From: Coniella vitis
Taxonomy: Eukaryota > Ascomycota > Sordariomycetes > Diaporthales > Schizoparmaceae
Direction: 5' to 3'
DNA length: 64,000 nt
Assembly: GCA_011317545.1 (NCBI GenBank)
Contig: WUJK01000001.1
Span: forward strand, 2,833,001 to 2,897,000
The notes beneath the pieces were generated by a model, which saw only the letters and a program-made list of their open reading frames with translations, searched no databases and was not told the origin of the DNA. Of this stretch, positions 1 through 13,000 are shown piece after piece. A program made the position numbers and the translations under genes. Position 1 is the stretch's first letter, and each line of letters starts with the position of its first letter.

Positions 1-1164
1 GTAGATGCAAGTTCTTACTATATTTCTAGAAGAATATTATTATTTATCAATGCATACCATTCTACAGAGTCCACGAATTAATATTGAGTTACAATTGTTC
101 TATATCAGCCCAGATGAATCATCTTGTATTGTGAATTTGCCATGTTGTCCGTAGTACACTTGCTCGAAATCACCCAGCCTCGATAAGAAATATCCAATAT
201 TCGAGTAACCAATCCCAACAAACATGATAACATACAGCCTGATTTTCTAAAAAGAGTTTACATTCATGCATGCAACCCGAGTTGGATTTCGCTGTAACCC
301 AAGACAGAGCTGAGGTCTATGAATAGGCCAAGTGCAGTCGACTAGTGGATGACTTTATAGCGGAGATATTCCGGATAGGATGGCATCTATAATATCAACG
401 TTATAGGTACCATAGAGGTCTACCTCAGTACTTGGACCATGCCAACAAGCCAGTCCAGCTCAAGGACAGTACAGTAAGTGTTCACTTACAAGAAATGAAT
501 TTCCGAGTTACAAGAACCACTTGAGAAAATCATCAAGTGTGTTCCTTCTGATTGCTTTACCTGCTTGGTGTTCCTGTTTTATACAAAGGACTTGGACTCC
601 TGTGTCCAAAGTACCCGAAGGCTTCGGCCCCGAGTGGACGGAGGATGCACAGGCACTCTGGCACTGAAGCGCTAGCGGGGGTGGTCCTTGTGGGGCAATC
701 GACAGTGTTCGAACCCCGCTCCTGCAGTGTTGACACTGGTGGATACTTAAGTAGATACCCAAGTACCTAGTACCTAAGTAAGTCTCGTGGGTCAAAATGA
801 GGTTCTCACCGATGGGACTGATTTTGTCTTTTAAGTGTGCACATCGTCTTATTTCCGGGGCGATTTTTCTTGAAAATAGCAAAATACATAATGCAATCAA
901 GCTAGCTTTCAATGCTGCGACGAAAGGAGAAAATTCCAAGGATAAGATTGCTGAAATGGACTGGAGGCTGTAGAACGCTGATATGTGTTTGGAACTAAGA
1001 ATTGCTATGTATATCAAAAAAAAAAAAAAAAAAAAGGAAAAAAGGAAGACAGGAAATGCCTCCGAAGGTTGGAAGAAATCTCAATGCTAAGTTTCTTGCT
1101 CATTCTCCACTCACTCATAATCATTACATATCCGTCAGTTTGTTCGCAACCACATTACATTGTC
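1..1164. other. gene-free left end
   Basis: No reading frame here has splice context or recognisable protein content. It holds a 20-nt A run (1016-1035) and a cluster of CCTAGTACCTAAGTA-like palindromic words near 761-783. A tRNA-like GTTCGAACCCC word near 707-717 does not fold into a T arm. The right part is the 3' flank of the gene ending at 1165. Confidence 0.6.
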
Positions 1165-2622
1165 CTACTCCAATTCCCTCAGCTGGCCATCAGACTTGGT
1201 AGAAGACATCTCATGCACTGTTGTATGACGGGTTGTCGTGATATTTCCCTGTGAAGAATGAAATTTAGATTCCGTCGGCGAGAATCCGGCATTCTCCGTT
1301 GGCGGCGGCGATGGTGAATGGTAACTGTGCGTGAAGCTGGTTACGTTGCCACTCCCCACGCTCTGTGGAGGCGGCGGACTATCTGGGCTGCTCAAGGTTG
1401 AGCCGTGAATGCTATGCGTCTGGATGCTGTACGGAGGCTTTTGCATCGAGTTGCGGTCGTCGTAGCCACCATAACCGGACTGCACACCGCCATCGCCGCC
1501 GTGGGAGTACTGCTGCTGCTGCATTGCCGGTTGAGCTGAGTAGGCTGCGAATGCAGCAGCCGCATCTGGATTGTAGAAATGCTGTCCTTGACTGGCATTC
1601 GAGTTGTTGTTGTTGTTATTGTTGTTGCCCACTGGAACAACCGGCGTTTTGGTCTTTCGAGTCTTTCTGTAGATGAAGAACACTCCCAAACCGATGAGAG
1701 CCAGTACCGCTGCACCACCAACCGCTGCGCCAACAATTGTACCGACAGGCGTTGATTTATGGGATGAATTCACCACAGCAACCGTCGGTCCGGCCGTGCT
1801 CGTCGATGTGCTGCTGCTCCTGCTCGTGGAGGACTCGGAACTCTGCTCTGAGCTTGTGGTCGTGACTTCGGTACTCGACGCTGCCAGACTGTGGTCGATG
1901 GCCTGTAGCGTTATGACCTCGGAACCACCACAATTGTAGATTGTGTATCCGACCAAGTCTTCATATGTCAGAGTGACACAGACAGGGAATTCTTCCTCGG
2001 AGCTGTGAAAGTAGAAAGCAGTGTCAGCCTCTCCGACTGATGCATAATGGTCTTTTGCGCCCACGACGTACCACCAGTAAGTTGAAATGCCTATGGAGGC
2101 AATTCCCAAGCTTGCTCCAACAGAAGAATCCACGCTAGGAGCACCATTGGTTAGCAGAGAAACCAGTCTTCAACAGCCAATATTTTTGGCCCGTACCAGG
2201 TCGAGAAGACAGGACAGTCGGTAGAAGTCGTAGGACAACACCCAGCGTTCCATTCAAAATTGCTCGTCGTGAAGATGCAGGTATTATCTGTAGCGCATGC
2301 CAGAGGAGAGGCTTATAATTGTCAATATATCGTGGTCAAACTTATCAGAACAGACCCGATGCTTCTTACCAATATCATGAGAGAGATAACCGCACACACT
2401 TCCAGGCACTGTTGATGCTCTCTTTCCAAACGGGAATCTCTTGAGCTCAGGCGGGCTAGTTGGGGCTGGAGCTGCTACCGGCAAGAGATATTGTCCATCC
2501 GCACGTGTAGTTGCGACTGCTGGGGAGGTATTTCCGTCGTTTTGACCGCTCCATTTGAAACTTCCTGCCTCGATCAATACGATATTGCAGCCCAAGACTG
2601 CCAGATGAAGAATTAGCTTCAT
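1165..2622 (-). CDS. secreted-entry, cysteine-rich single-pass membrane protein
   Basis: Three exons on the minus strand: 2370-2622, 2197-2287 and 1165-2134. The introns (2288-2369, 2135-2196) have GTAAGA/GTACGG donors and CAG/TAG acceptors, and the second has a CTAAC branch site. Product about 437 residues. It opens with a hydrophobic signal peptide (about 1-19), followed by a Cys-rich ectodomain (C at the CGYLSHD motif, then TCIF, a CC pair, DCPVF and STC) completed only after splicing. A Ser/Thr-rich stalk leads to one membrane helix at about residues 246-267 ending in YRKTRKTK. The cytoplasmic tail is rich in Asn, Gln, Gly and Pro and has an eight-Asn run. The layout is that of fungal cell-wall or plasma-membrane sensor-like proteins (Mid2/WSC-like topology), but I see no WSC domain signature. 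Sensor function is inference; topology is well supported. Confidence 0.75.
1604..1627. repeat. coding GTT/CTG trinucleotide repeats
   Basis: Interrupted GTTGTT repeats read as AAC/AAT on the minus strand and encode the Asn run in the tail of the membrane protein. A shorter CTGCTG tract at about 1510-1522 encodes Gln. Such tracts vary easily in length between strains. Confidence 0.7.
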
Positions 2623-4977
2623 GGTATAAATCTATGGGCAGATGAAGCTGCACTGGCCCATACAAGTCTAGGGAGTGCAGTGAACAAAGGTGAAGAAAGT
2701 GTTTGCTCCTCAGGCCCTTCCATGCAAGGAAATTGGGGGTAAAGAAGCAAGAGTTCGGGAAACCTGACAGGAACAAGGCTCGTAGCCGATTAAACCATTG
2801 CCACTACCTCGCACTCGCTGAAGAAGCGGTGCTTGTTGTCAGGCACAAGTAGCCTAACTCAAAACGTACATGAGCGTCTTGTACACCAGGTGAGAGATCG
2901 CACAAACGAGGCGATGCCGAGCCTCCAGCCGCTTTTTCGTCTATAACTATGGCCGATATGCAGTGCTTCGCTCCTCCGCTCCGCACTCGTGACAGCATGG
3001 AGGAGCAAGCCGTCGCCAGGGACAGTCTTCCGTAGCTGACCCGCCCATGTGGGATGGACGGTGGCTTTTGGCTTGTTGGGTAACCTAACCCTATTCGTGC
3101 TTGTCTGGGCCCATTCTAGTGACTAGGAAATCGTCTTTGGCTGCAGTTAGCTCCAATAAATATCGGAGGTTAGGCTTATCGCAGCTCTTTGTGGCGTTGG
3201 CACTGGGCAGCTGCAAGCTTGGCAGCCACGGCCTGAATAATGAGCCTGGATTCAGCCTCGTGCCATGCTTTGCCTGAATACGAAGTAGATTATAACCCAT
3301 TCATGATGCTTCCGTGAGGCTCCGGTCATAACACCCACTCGCGAAAGCACCACAACAGAACGGCCATCAGCCAGCGGAGAAGGATGACAACAGCATGCAT
3401 GCATGGTACATCCCAGTGTGGCGTAACACCGTGTTTGCTTCTAGGCGTTGGAAGATGGCTGAATGAAGCATATGTGCCCGGCTGCATGTAGCTGTCGAGA
3501 CGGGTTGTACGTACCCGCGGACCAATTCCGTGAAGGTCCCCTCAGCCGCATATCGCAGGGGAAGGGATCCAACATCTGGACCCTGTAAAATCACATGGGC
3601 TTTCTTGTGCGATGAAAGCTGCTAATCTTGACGAATCATTGGGACGCCCGCGTAACGAAGGTGGTGATCTCAGAGGCTGATAAAAGACGGTTCGCTTTGC
3701 GTAGTGTACGGGCACTTTTTGAGAGCCCGTTTGCAGGGTGCGCGCCGTGTGAAATCACCAGGATAGGCTCTGGCATATTTAAATGAGGTAGGCTTGTGAG
3801 GAGAACTCTTGAGCGTAGCTGCATCGATACAACTGCCTATAGACATCTCGTCAGGCTAATATGGCAGAGAATATTGACGCGGAGTTGAGAGAGAGGTAAG
3901 GAAGATATGCAAGCGAAGGACTAGGCAACTAGGTACTTATGTACTGGGTACACAGTACATACACAGTAGGTTTGGACCAGCATATCATAACCCACCCTAA
4001 CCCTTCAGCTTCAAGATCCTTTCGGGGAAACCCAGAAGAGGTGCTGCAATGGAGAATCTCAAGAACCCAGCAGTCTGAAGGGTCGTCTGAGAATCGCAGG
4101 ACCCTTTTCGACTTATTTCAAGCTTAATGTTCAATAGTCCTATGTACATAGTAGCGGAGTGAAGACAGCGCGCCAGGAGGCCAAGGTACCTACATAGTAG
4201 ATATTTACCATGGTCCAATACCACCCTTGTGAGTTAGGGTCCTCCTACAGCTACCAGGGCTAACCTAAATAGGCATCGTATGGATTGGTACGTATCCTCC
4301 CTCACATAATCGTGGGACAACCACTTCGACTATTAAGAAATGCCGCTGTCAAACTTGACAGCACATCACGTAGCTGATACTTCGATTCCCACAGACTTGC
4401 AATGCTGCCTGCTCTGGATGGCTTGAAAGCCTCCACTTGACCTAATGAGCCTAGAGCGTCTGGTCACAGCTTTCACCGAAAAGTCTGTGGTTTTGGTCAT
4501 TTCGTTACGGCTCTGATAGTGCATGGTTGAGGAGACCTTGACAGAGGACAACTTTTATTCTGGGACGATTGCACCTTTCTATGTATTCCTGATATTCATT
4601 ACATGTTTATATACTGCGCGGAGTGACCGGTCCTCACTTGGAGGATTTATATGCAAACTGTGGTATACATATTCCCTTCTCAAAATCGCGATGAACTGCT
4701 TTTTGTTTTCGCTCGTTAATTATCAAGTATGATCGACATGCCATGTTAATGTGACAGTTAGAATGATAGCACAGTTATCGATTCTTGATTTTCCTTCAAT
4801 TTTCTCTGGCTGATTTCTATGCAATCAACTCATTCCAACTTTACACGATATTTTCAATAGATTGGAATACCGCAGTGAACATTACAAACCAAACTATACA
4901 CAATCCTAAGGTCAGCCATTAGCTCATATTGTCTCGTGGGTGCTCTAGTAATTTCCAGCTCTCGTGTATATATATCA
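2623..4977. other. intergenic, no supported gene
   Basis: About 2.35 kb with only short frames, none showing paired splice sites with conserved protein features. Its left edge is the promoter of the membrane protein gene. Palindromic words of the GTAC/TACATAGTA family cluster at about 3926-3965 and 4141-4200. The stretch from about 4,850 is the 3' flank of the gene ending at 4978. Confidence 0.6.
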
Positions 4978-7008
4978 TCAATCGTCATCTCTGGCTTCCT
5001 TGACCGGTGTTGAGGAAGGGCTCGCGGAACTCCTAGTCGAAGCTGGGGGTTTGAACTCGGGCAGGTTGTCAATGTTCGGTATCTTGGCAACAGTAAGTGT
5101 ATCACCTGGCGCTCTGAAATAGTCACCAGGCCTGACGATCCGCGCCATGGTCGGTAGGCCATGGTTTCCGGACGAGCGGGACGTGGCAATGAGTGTGAAG
5201 CCGCGTTTGGTGTAGAAGTTGATCAGTGTCTTCTCGATGCGCAAGCAAAGTTGATCATCTGTCTCGTCCTTGGGCCCCGTCGCCTTCCACCGAACATCGA
5301 CACCGGGTTCGAGCAACAGCCCCGGCTCGAGGATGAAAATCACTGGGAAAGATAGCGCATACCAAGCGGGAAGGACACCGGTTGTCAGAAGCCTAAAGTA
5401 CATGTCCATGACCTGGGTAGCATAGTTGTTGCCATCATACTGCCGCCAGTTAGCTTATGCTATACAGTGATAACGTAAGAAAATAATGACAGGAATCAAA
5501 ATGAAAAGAATATGACTTACCCTGATTGTTGGATCGTCGTCATGCTTCTCAAAGATTTGGAGCTCCGGGATGTACATCAGTTCATATCCTGTTCCGTCAT
5601 TGGCAAGCGGGCGGCGCCAGTCCTGTTTCACTCTCTTCTGGACATTTCCATTTTCCTCGTAGATGGCTCGGAGCGCCCCAGTGATATTCTCGCGCATGTC
5701 CTCGTATCTGCTGTGGTCTCGCCGCCCCTTGACCCAGTGCTGGCGCCACAAATCCGGATCTACGTACGGCAAGTACGCGGTAGGCCGTGAGATTCGCCAA
5801 CCATATAGCTTTCCAATCCACTCGAACTCCTCCTGGTCTGGACGACGAAGGTAAGCGAAGCCTTGGTATCCCAACGTCGTGGGATACAGCTTTTCGCCCA
5901 CGAGACGAATTGCAACTTTCAACTCAGCGTCTTCATCACCATGGAATTTGGTCTTCTGCACCCCCGAGACGTGAGCCAGAATATCAACTCCTTCTTCCTC
6001 CTCTTCGACGCCTTTCACAAGCCGAGAGGCCGTCTGTCGAGGGGGTGCGTTGCCCGGAGGTGCATTGCTAGAAGAACTGCCCATTTGCGGTTTGCCCATC
6101 TGGCCAACCGTATTCATGGATCCTTCTTCTATGGAAGGATGCTCAGCAGGCAAGTCAAGATGGGTAAGATGCTGTATAGCCCGCAGCTGCAGACTTTGTG
6201 GCATCACAGAAGGCTTCGTACCTGGTATCTGCGGTACTAGGTTTTCCTCTTCTTCCTCATCTGGCTCCTCCTTGCTCCCACCGGGCACTTGGGTGCTTCC
6301 CTTTCCCCCAGTGGACTTGCGGCCCACCCGGTTGCGTCTGGAGCTCTTGGAAGACTCACCTGGTTCTGCTTGAATTTCAATCTTCTCTGTCTCGCTATCG
6401 GTCATTTCTACATCTTCAATTTCCGCCGTTTCTTGCTGACCATCTTGCGCAGGGGCATTCGAAGCTAGAGATTGTGCGTGTTAGCCAGAGTGCTTTTTTT
6501 TTTTAAAAAAAAAAAAAATATGCCATCCAGGAAGAAGAATAGAAAATCACATGGTAGGATACTCATATAGGTGATTCCACTTACGGCCTCCAGGGTTGGC
6601 AGCCGCCGCAGCCATTTTTGCCGCTAATTGACCTTTGAGTGCTCTTGAGCCGCCTGCATTCTTTGATTTTTTCGAAATCTTCTGAACTCCCGAGGGCTTT
6701 CTGGGATTCCCCTTTGCAGACTTCTTTGCAGCTTCCTGAGCAGGCTGCTGGGCAACTTGCTGGGCGGGCTGTTGACCACTACCTTGAGCAGGCTGAGGCT
6801 GTTGAACGTTACCCTGTGCAGGCTGTTGAGCATTTTGAGCAGGCTGAGGCTGTTGAACGTTACCCTGCGCAGGCTGTTGAGCATTTTGGGCAGCCTCGGC
6901 CTTCTTTTGAGCTCTTTTCGCAGCCCGGGCTTTCTTTAGAAGTTTTTCTGGATCCTCTTCTCCTGCATACTCAGGCGGAATACCCCTTCGGTTGCCTTTT
7001 CCCGACAT
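4978..7008 (-). CDS. unrecognised 609-residue protein with Q/P/A repeats
   Basis: Three exons: 6585-7008, 5521-6464 and 4978-5439. Both introns (6465-6584; 5440-5520) have GTAAGT donors, and the first ends CTCTAG behind a GCTAAC branch site. The frame closes exactly, giving about 609 residues. Residues 1-60 are basic and charged, followed by a Gln/Pro/Ala segment with two copies of a 17-residue unit containing AQQPAQGNVQQPQ, then a basic Lys/Ser stretch. The middle (about 145-260) is acidic and disordered (EEPDEEEEE and a run of Ser). The C-terminal half looks folded, with many aromatics (for example GYQGFAYLRRPDQEEFEWIG and YGWRISRPTAYLPY). I see no known catalytic motif, signal peptide or membrane helix. 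The family is not recognised; nuclear location is a guess from the basic, disordered N-terminus. Confidence 0.75.
6494..6518. repeat. T11-A14 homopolymer pair inside an intron
   Basis: Eleven T followed directly by fourteen A, lying wholly within intron 1 (6465-6584) of the 609-residue gene. It could form a perfect A/T hairpin with almost no loop. It is also a likely site of length error in sequencing or assembly. Confidence 0.8.
6786..6887. repeat. 51-bp tandem repeat, two copies, coding
   Basis: The unit beginning at 6786 recurs with a 51-bp period at 6837, with few substitutions. It encodes the duplicated 17-residue Gln/Pro/Ala unit of the 609-residue protein. Near identity at the DNA level suggests a recent duplication. 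Confidence 0.75.
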
Positions 7009-10000
7009 GGTGCCTGCCGTCCGTTTTGAGCTTGTGTTCTAAACTTCGAACGCAGTAGGTAGATAGATGAATGGCTCGATGTCGGTACTCCTTGCAATAG
7101 ACTAGAGTTGTCTGCTTTGCTGTAAAGGGGAAAAGAAAGAGGTAATGGCAATGAAATCTTGTTTGCGTCTGCTGAAAAGAGCGTATTGATAATAAACTGA
7201 TGCTTTTGTTCATGTATTGATATGATGAAGTATCTGTTGAGGAGCTGACGCCCTTTATACTTCATATTGAAAGCTCCATTATCAACGTCTTGAAATACCA
7301 AGTTATTTTACAAGATAGATTAGTTATATCCAAAATAGATCATCATCAATGCTTCCATGACGGTGTGCTGCAGTCACCCATCAAAGATGTCTTGAAGCAA
7401 TCAGATCTAAGAATAACATGGATGAAGACCAGAGTGTACAAAGGCTGGACAGTCAAAAAATGTAAATATGTGCACAATGGCTTCTTTGTGCTGTAAAGAG
7501 GAGCATTTCCCTACGCTGCTGCTACCACGGCTGTGGCCGAACAATACATCACCGGCCGTTGAGAGAGCTGGATATTTTCAACAATCCCGGGGAAAGGCGA
7601 CCGAACAATGGAGTGACAGATCTAGCGCCCCGTTCCTTGCCTTTGACTGTGACTAGGGTTTATCGCAATGTGGTCAACGAGGCGCCACCCTCTCAAAGTT
7701 AGGTTTTCTTCGTTAAAACATCGACTAATGCCACTTGTCACGGTCACGGTCAACACGTAATGTGCAAGATTTTGTGGTGGCACGAGTTTTCTTTCATCCA
7801 TATTGTTGATTTTGTAGGCTTGGTATGGTTGGAAAGGCCATGGTATATTCAATGTCGGCCTGAGGAACAGTAATTGCTAGTTGAAGTTGAAGTATTTCGC
7901 AGCTCACTTTTGAATCCATGCTATACCCATTTACGGTAACTTTAGACGAACGATATTCATTACTAGTATCAAACAATGAAAACCAAGGCTGCTGGACATC
8001 TCTAAGATATCTTCCTATATTTGCAAATGTTGGCCGATTGTTTCCACTAATTACTGATAACATGACGAAAATCAGCATTGAGTACTAGTCCAACTAGGTT
8101 TGGCAAGACGACTGGCGTTTTAGCCTTCATTGCAAGTTAGGGTTGGCTCACGTCTTTGCCTTATTTGGTGCGAGAGAAGTATTCAACGGTCACCTGTACG
8201 CATGCCCAAACTCAGAGCCTGCACAAGTCAAGACGTCTTGACCAGTCAACATTGGCATGATAGAAAATTATCCAGACCTGCCAAACTAGGGCGAAGGGCC
8301 AAGTATTTTGAAAACAACGGAAGCGAAGCATCAGAGCCGGTGCGCTGGGCGCAGATCAAGCAAGTTCTTCCTGCTCAAAGATGCTCTGCCAAACGACAAT
8401 ACGGGGGTTGACGCCTACTGTGACGAAGACATAGATTCACTGATCCGAATCACGTCAAACAGCAACCAACGTTGATGAATATGCTCGAGTCTATTCAATT
8501 CATCACATTGTGGCAAGCCTACACCGCATCAGAACACAAAAGAGACGTGCAATGAGATTTGATTGGCCGCCTCGACTTCCGCCTTCTTCGCGGCCACCCG
8601 AGGCTCCTTTAAAGCGTGGCAAAACAGAAATACATACTACCAGCCCATGAAAGGGTGCTGCAGCATTTTTATGTAGAGTGAGCACACAAGACGAAACCCA
8701 GCACAAAAGGATGGCAATTGGCTAAAATTAATTTCGATTGACAAGCCTCATATAATTATTATGCGTACGCCTCTCTAAATAGTTGAACAGATTGTGGCGC
8801 CATGGACCGAATCGATTCAAAAGGCTCACCTACAGATTTCCTATCTCACGTCATCTCCCATTGTTGCCCTGAGGCGAGGCGGTTTGTGTTACCTTTTTGT
8901 AGACGGGCAGCTGCAATAGTGCAGAGGACTATCCGATGTCTGCGTGGGTTGAAAGAGAATAAGGTATGGCGAGGATCGTCGAATTTCTTCTGGTGCAATG
9001 CTAGAACCCGATTTCAAAGCGATGCTTGTGAAGGACTGGGTATCAAGTGTGCGCTCATCTGCCAATGCTATTCATAATATGATCAATTATGTGGCGTTCA
9101 GTCTGAAAATGTTCGATTTCTCTCATTTTAAGATAAGAATAGCAATTTGCGCCTTGCCACCAACTCAAAGAGTCACCTTGGGAGGTTCTTTAAAGCACGG
9201 ATATGATGGACTTCAACTTCTTCTGCCTTCTGTCTTCTCCTTTGTGTGCTCTCAACATGTGGAAATAAAAGCGAGCCTCAACACTTGCGCGTCGTGTACT
9301 GAATGAGTTGCAAAGATCAATAACATCCTTGCATGAATTTTGGCACGTTAACATAGCTATACTTTGTACGAAACCGTTCATCTGCCTGTGATGGGCGCAG
9401 ACACCTTCCCCGCCTCATGATGCCCGCCCTGAGGCCGCGAAATTTGGTCGTCTTCCTGCTTTCGGTACCCTCAAGAATTCTCAGTTGTCTTTGATTAATT
9501 CAAACGAATTGGGACAATTATAGTAATTTTTCGATTGTAAAATCTCAAAGCCTGTCTCCCATTGCTCCAAGTATTGTACACAGAGTAGATACATAATTTA
9601 GCCCCAGAAACAGCCATTTGCACTTCCAGATTGCCATCCCAATTCAAGGGTCTGTCACTACTGCACGTCAACCTTACAGTCTCTAGGAGTTTAGCTGTTG
9701 CAATAATGGAGGTAAACAACGTATAAACATGGCATCTGCTGTAGTAATGTCGAGCTGCAGCCCCACAGTAATATGTTCTTCTGTTGCTTTTAGGTAATGC
9801 TTGAGGGCCAGGGTCGGACGTGTTGTTACTGCTGGGATTCGACGGTCCATCGGTAAGCACTAGGGCTCAGGACGCAAGCAGGACCGCGTCCGTTATTTGC
9901 AGCAAGAAAAGGAAGATCAAGAGAGCAAAATAATGCAAGAGACGATAGGTTGAGAAGGGCCGATGCGAAGCCGCAATCACAGGCCTGCGTGGCGATTCCA

Positions 10001-13000
10001 CCAATCTGCTGGTCATATCGGAGGGAACACACCCGATATTGGACAGAATGATTGTGAACCTGCACCGGCATGTGCCTCAATCCGTTGGGGTTCAGGCAAT
10101 TCTTCAGAAAAGACTTCCTTTTGCCTCGACCTATAGGCCATTTTGTCACGTGAAAGGACCACCGTATACTCTGATTTCTAGTTCGGCGTGCAATCTAGAG
10201 ACAGGAGGCTGAAAAATGAATAACCAATGGGCAAATGCACGAAGGCTTAATGCCCGAGCAGCTAGTGGACAAATGAGGCCCTCCAAAGGGACTCGCCGTG
10301 GAGCCTCAACCCAGAAGGCAGATCGCAAGCGTTCACGAACTGTTCAATATGTGAGTGTGATATAGTTGTGAATCAACCGCCACTGAACACATTTTCTCTG
10401 AATTTGAGCATTTTCATTGGCGAGGCAAGTCAATGCTGCAATGGTGAGTAGCCGCTTCGAGCCAATCGCAATATTCTCCTTTCGCTATGCAGAGAGATGG
10501 ATCGTCGTGCAACATCTTACAGCAAGTGGACTGTAAGTGGCGAGACTGTGAATGGGAACTTGCCACCCCGTCATGTAAATTTGTTGGATGGCCAGACTCG
10601 TCAAGCGCTTGAATTCGTACTGCTCGAGCTGTGGGAGGAAATCAGCCGATAATGAGGCTGCCCAAAGATCAGTCTGTGACCGAACGGCTCGAGCGGAGTT
10701 GGAGAGGCGCGATTGCTTTGGGCAACCTCTCACAAGGCGAATCCGCTGTTGTGTTTTGTGAAAGTATCCAAGGCAAAGCAAGACGCCTGATTTCCATGCT
10801 AGAATGAAGAAGGGGGCAAGTAGCAGCACGTTCCGCTGAATGCGGACGTAAGAAGAGAATCGGCACTTTCCCACCGACTACTTCCGTGTCAGTACCTCGG
10901 GATCCGTTCCAGCACTCCTGTGATGCATCCACTCGATGCAGAGCCGTTCCTGTACATAACAACGAGACAAGAAGAAGTCGCATGTCCGTAGTTGTACAGA
11001 CTCGTCATTTGACTGCACGGACCTTGAGAGGATGCAGCCACTGGGAACAGTAGCTGCAGAGAGTTGCAGCATCTCCCTTGCGGGCCAGTTAGATCTGGCT
11101 TGCCGCCGCAGGAGTAGCGGTCACCGAGTTCTCATGTACTCAGAGATCCCGCAGGTTCAACGGCAAAAGAGACAGCCGTCGTCGAAGACATTTATGAGTC
11201 GGCCTTGGGCTGCGAAGTCGCGTGTGCGTCCGAGACGAGCGGGCCAGGCGAGACGCGGGCCGGATCCGAGGCAGAGGTCAAAGACAAGCATGCCTCGTGG
11301 GTTTAGCACCTGTAGAATGGGTGTTGTTCGCTGTAGCATATGCAGAAGAACTTCAAATAGAGACTGGTGGTTATTGCACCCAGCGGGGGTATAGCTCAAC
11401 CCCATAGCGGTTGACCTCGTCCCCTTCCCCGAGGGGACTTGGCGTGCTTTATCTCTTGTCTTTGAGCCTGCATCCACGCAGAACATGCAATGTGCTCAAT
11501 TTCGATTCCCAGTTTGGCGAGGCCGAGGATTAATAAGTGATTGCTGAGCCTCGCAATAAGTACTAACTTTAAAGTGGCAGAGCATGATGCAAAATGTCGC
11601 AAGCTACCACGGATCGAGTCGAGTTGGACCCTTACTGGAACAAGCCCCCGGAAACCCGCCAGGGATGAGCGCTAAGCGCCTGTACATAGTACTGTACTCT
11701 CAGACTCTGTACATAGTAAGTCCTTGTCCTTAAGTAGCCCCACTTTTTCATCAAGCCACTATATGCAATCTACCAAGCCCATGCACCGAGGTACAGGCGC
11801 TGGCTGTGCAGCTGCAGGCCGACTCTGCGGACAGCTACTTTCTGTACATTTCGATGGAACAGGGACCCGTCCCGTACTGCTGGAGCGAGACCGCCCGGCT
11901 GACTGCAGTGCGTTGAAATCTCTAGCGATGCTGCAAGCTGGTTTCCCAGGGCCAGAGGAGGCAGAGACTCAACTGCAACTGGCGTTTGTGTAGGTCTCGC
12001 TTCTTGTCTCGTGTTTTGCTGGGCCGTGCTTCTTTCAGCTGCCTGGGTCTGGATCAGAGGTTGATTATGATAATCCACTCTACCCGCCCTGGCGAGCGCG
12101 AAGGAAAAGAGATGCTTGTTCTTCTTATTCTGGTCCTCGCAGCCATCTGCTGGTCTCTTGTGCGGATAGGCTCACCACAAGCTCGACTCTGGAGAGCACC
12201 TAGGTACTGTTTGAGCAGGGGCTTGCAGTGTGTTGGAACTCCAGCAGATGTTGTGTAGGAGAGGCGGAAAGTGGAACAATCATAGCTCGAATCGACTCGT
12301 CTGCTCCAGACAACACTACTATCCTGCTGCTCTGTCTGCAGTGCAACCGGCCTGCCGCCCTGCGATGCCGACTCGCCCGCGGGTTGCCTGTGGCTGGCAC
12401 GGGCTGGCAGGACTCGACATCTCATGGAGGTAAGGCTGCCGTGTTGTGCGCACGGGAAATCAAGATGCACCTGAACGGTGGCCTTCAGGGTCTCGGATTT
12501 CCAAACTTGCTTTTCGAGTTCCATCGATCTGACATGGCATGGTGCGTTGGAATCTGACCCCCTCTGGCACTACGCTTCTCCTTTTCCATCGTCTTTCCGG
12601 GGACTCATACTATTGTAGCCTCCTTGGCCTGAAACAGCAGTCCCTCGTCCCTTCACTTGCATGTAGTATTGGAAGATGTTGTCTAGGAACGAGATACATA
12701 AGTCCCGATGTATATATTTTGTATACTATGTACATAGTACGTGTACTTCAACATAGTACAGTTGCTATTTTCATTTGTGCTTGCAGTCTACGGGTACACC
12801 CCATACAACGCATGGCCTTGCCGTACCTGTGCTCTTTCCTTTATTGTTGAGGAGGGGTTCCCTTTTCTTTTGTTGGTGGTGGTGTTCACATTGCGTTCCT
12901 TCCCTTCCACGTATCCACCATTCGCAGGCGCGCGCATATGTCCATACTACGTATACATAGTATGGTATGCCGTACCTTTTCCTCCTCCACACGGCGCCGC

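Noticed and set aside
690..724. Possible tRNA T arm (GTTCGAACCCC) near the left end
   Set aside because: The bases flanking the loop do not pair as a T stem on either strand, and no matching anticodon or D arm is visible.
10669..10983. Minus-strand frame starting MRLLLVSLLCTGTALHRV that looks like a signal peptide
   Set aside because: Only the first 20 residues look plausible; the remainder has no domain or regular cysteine pattern, and other frames overlap it. Not called without transcript evidence.
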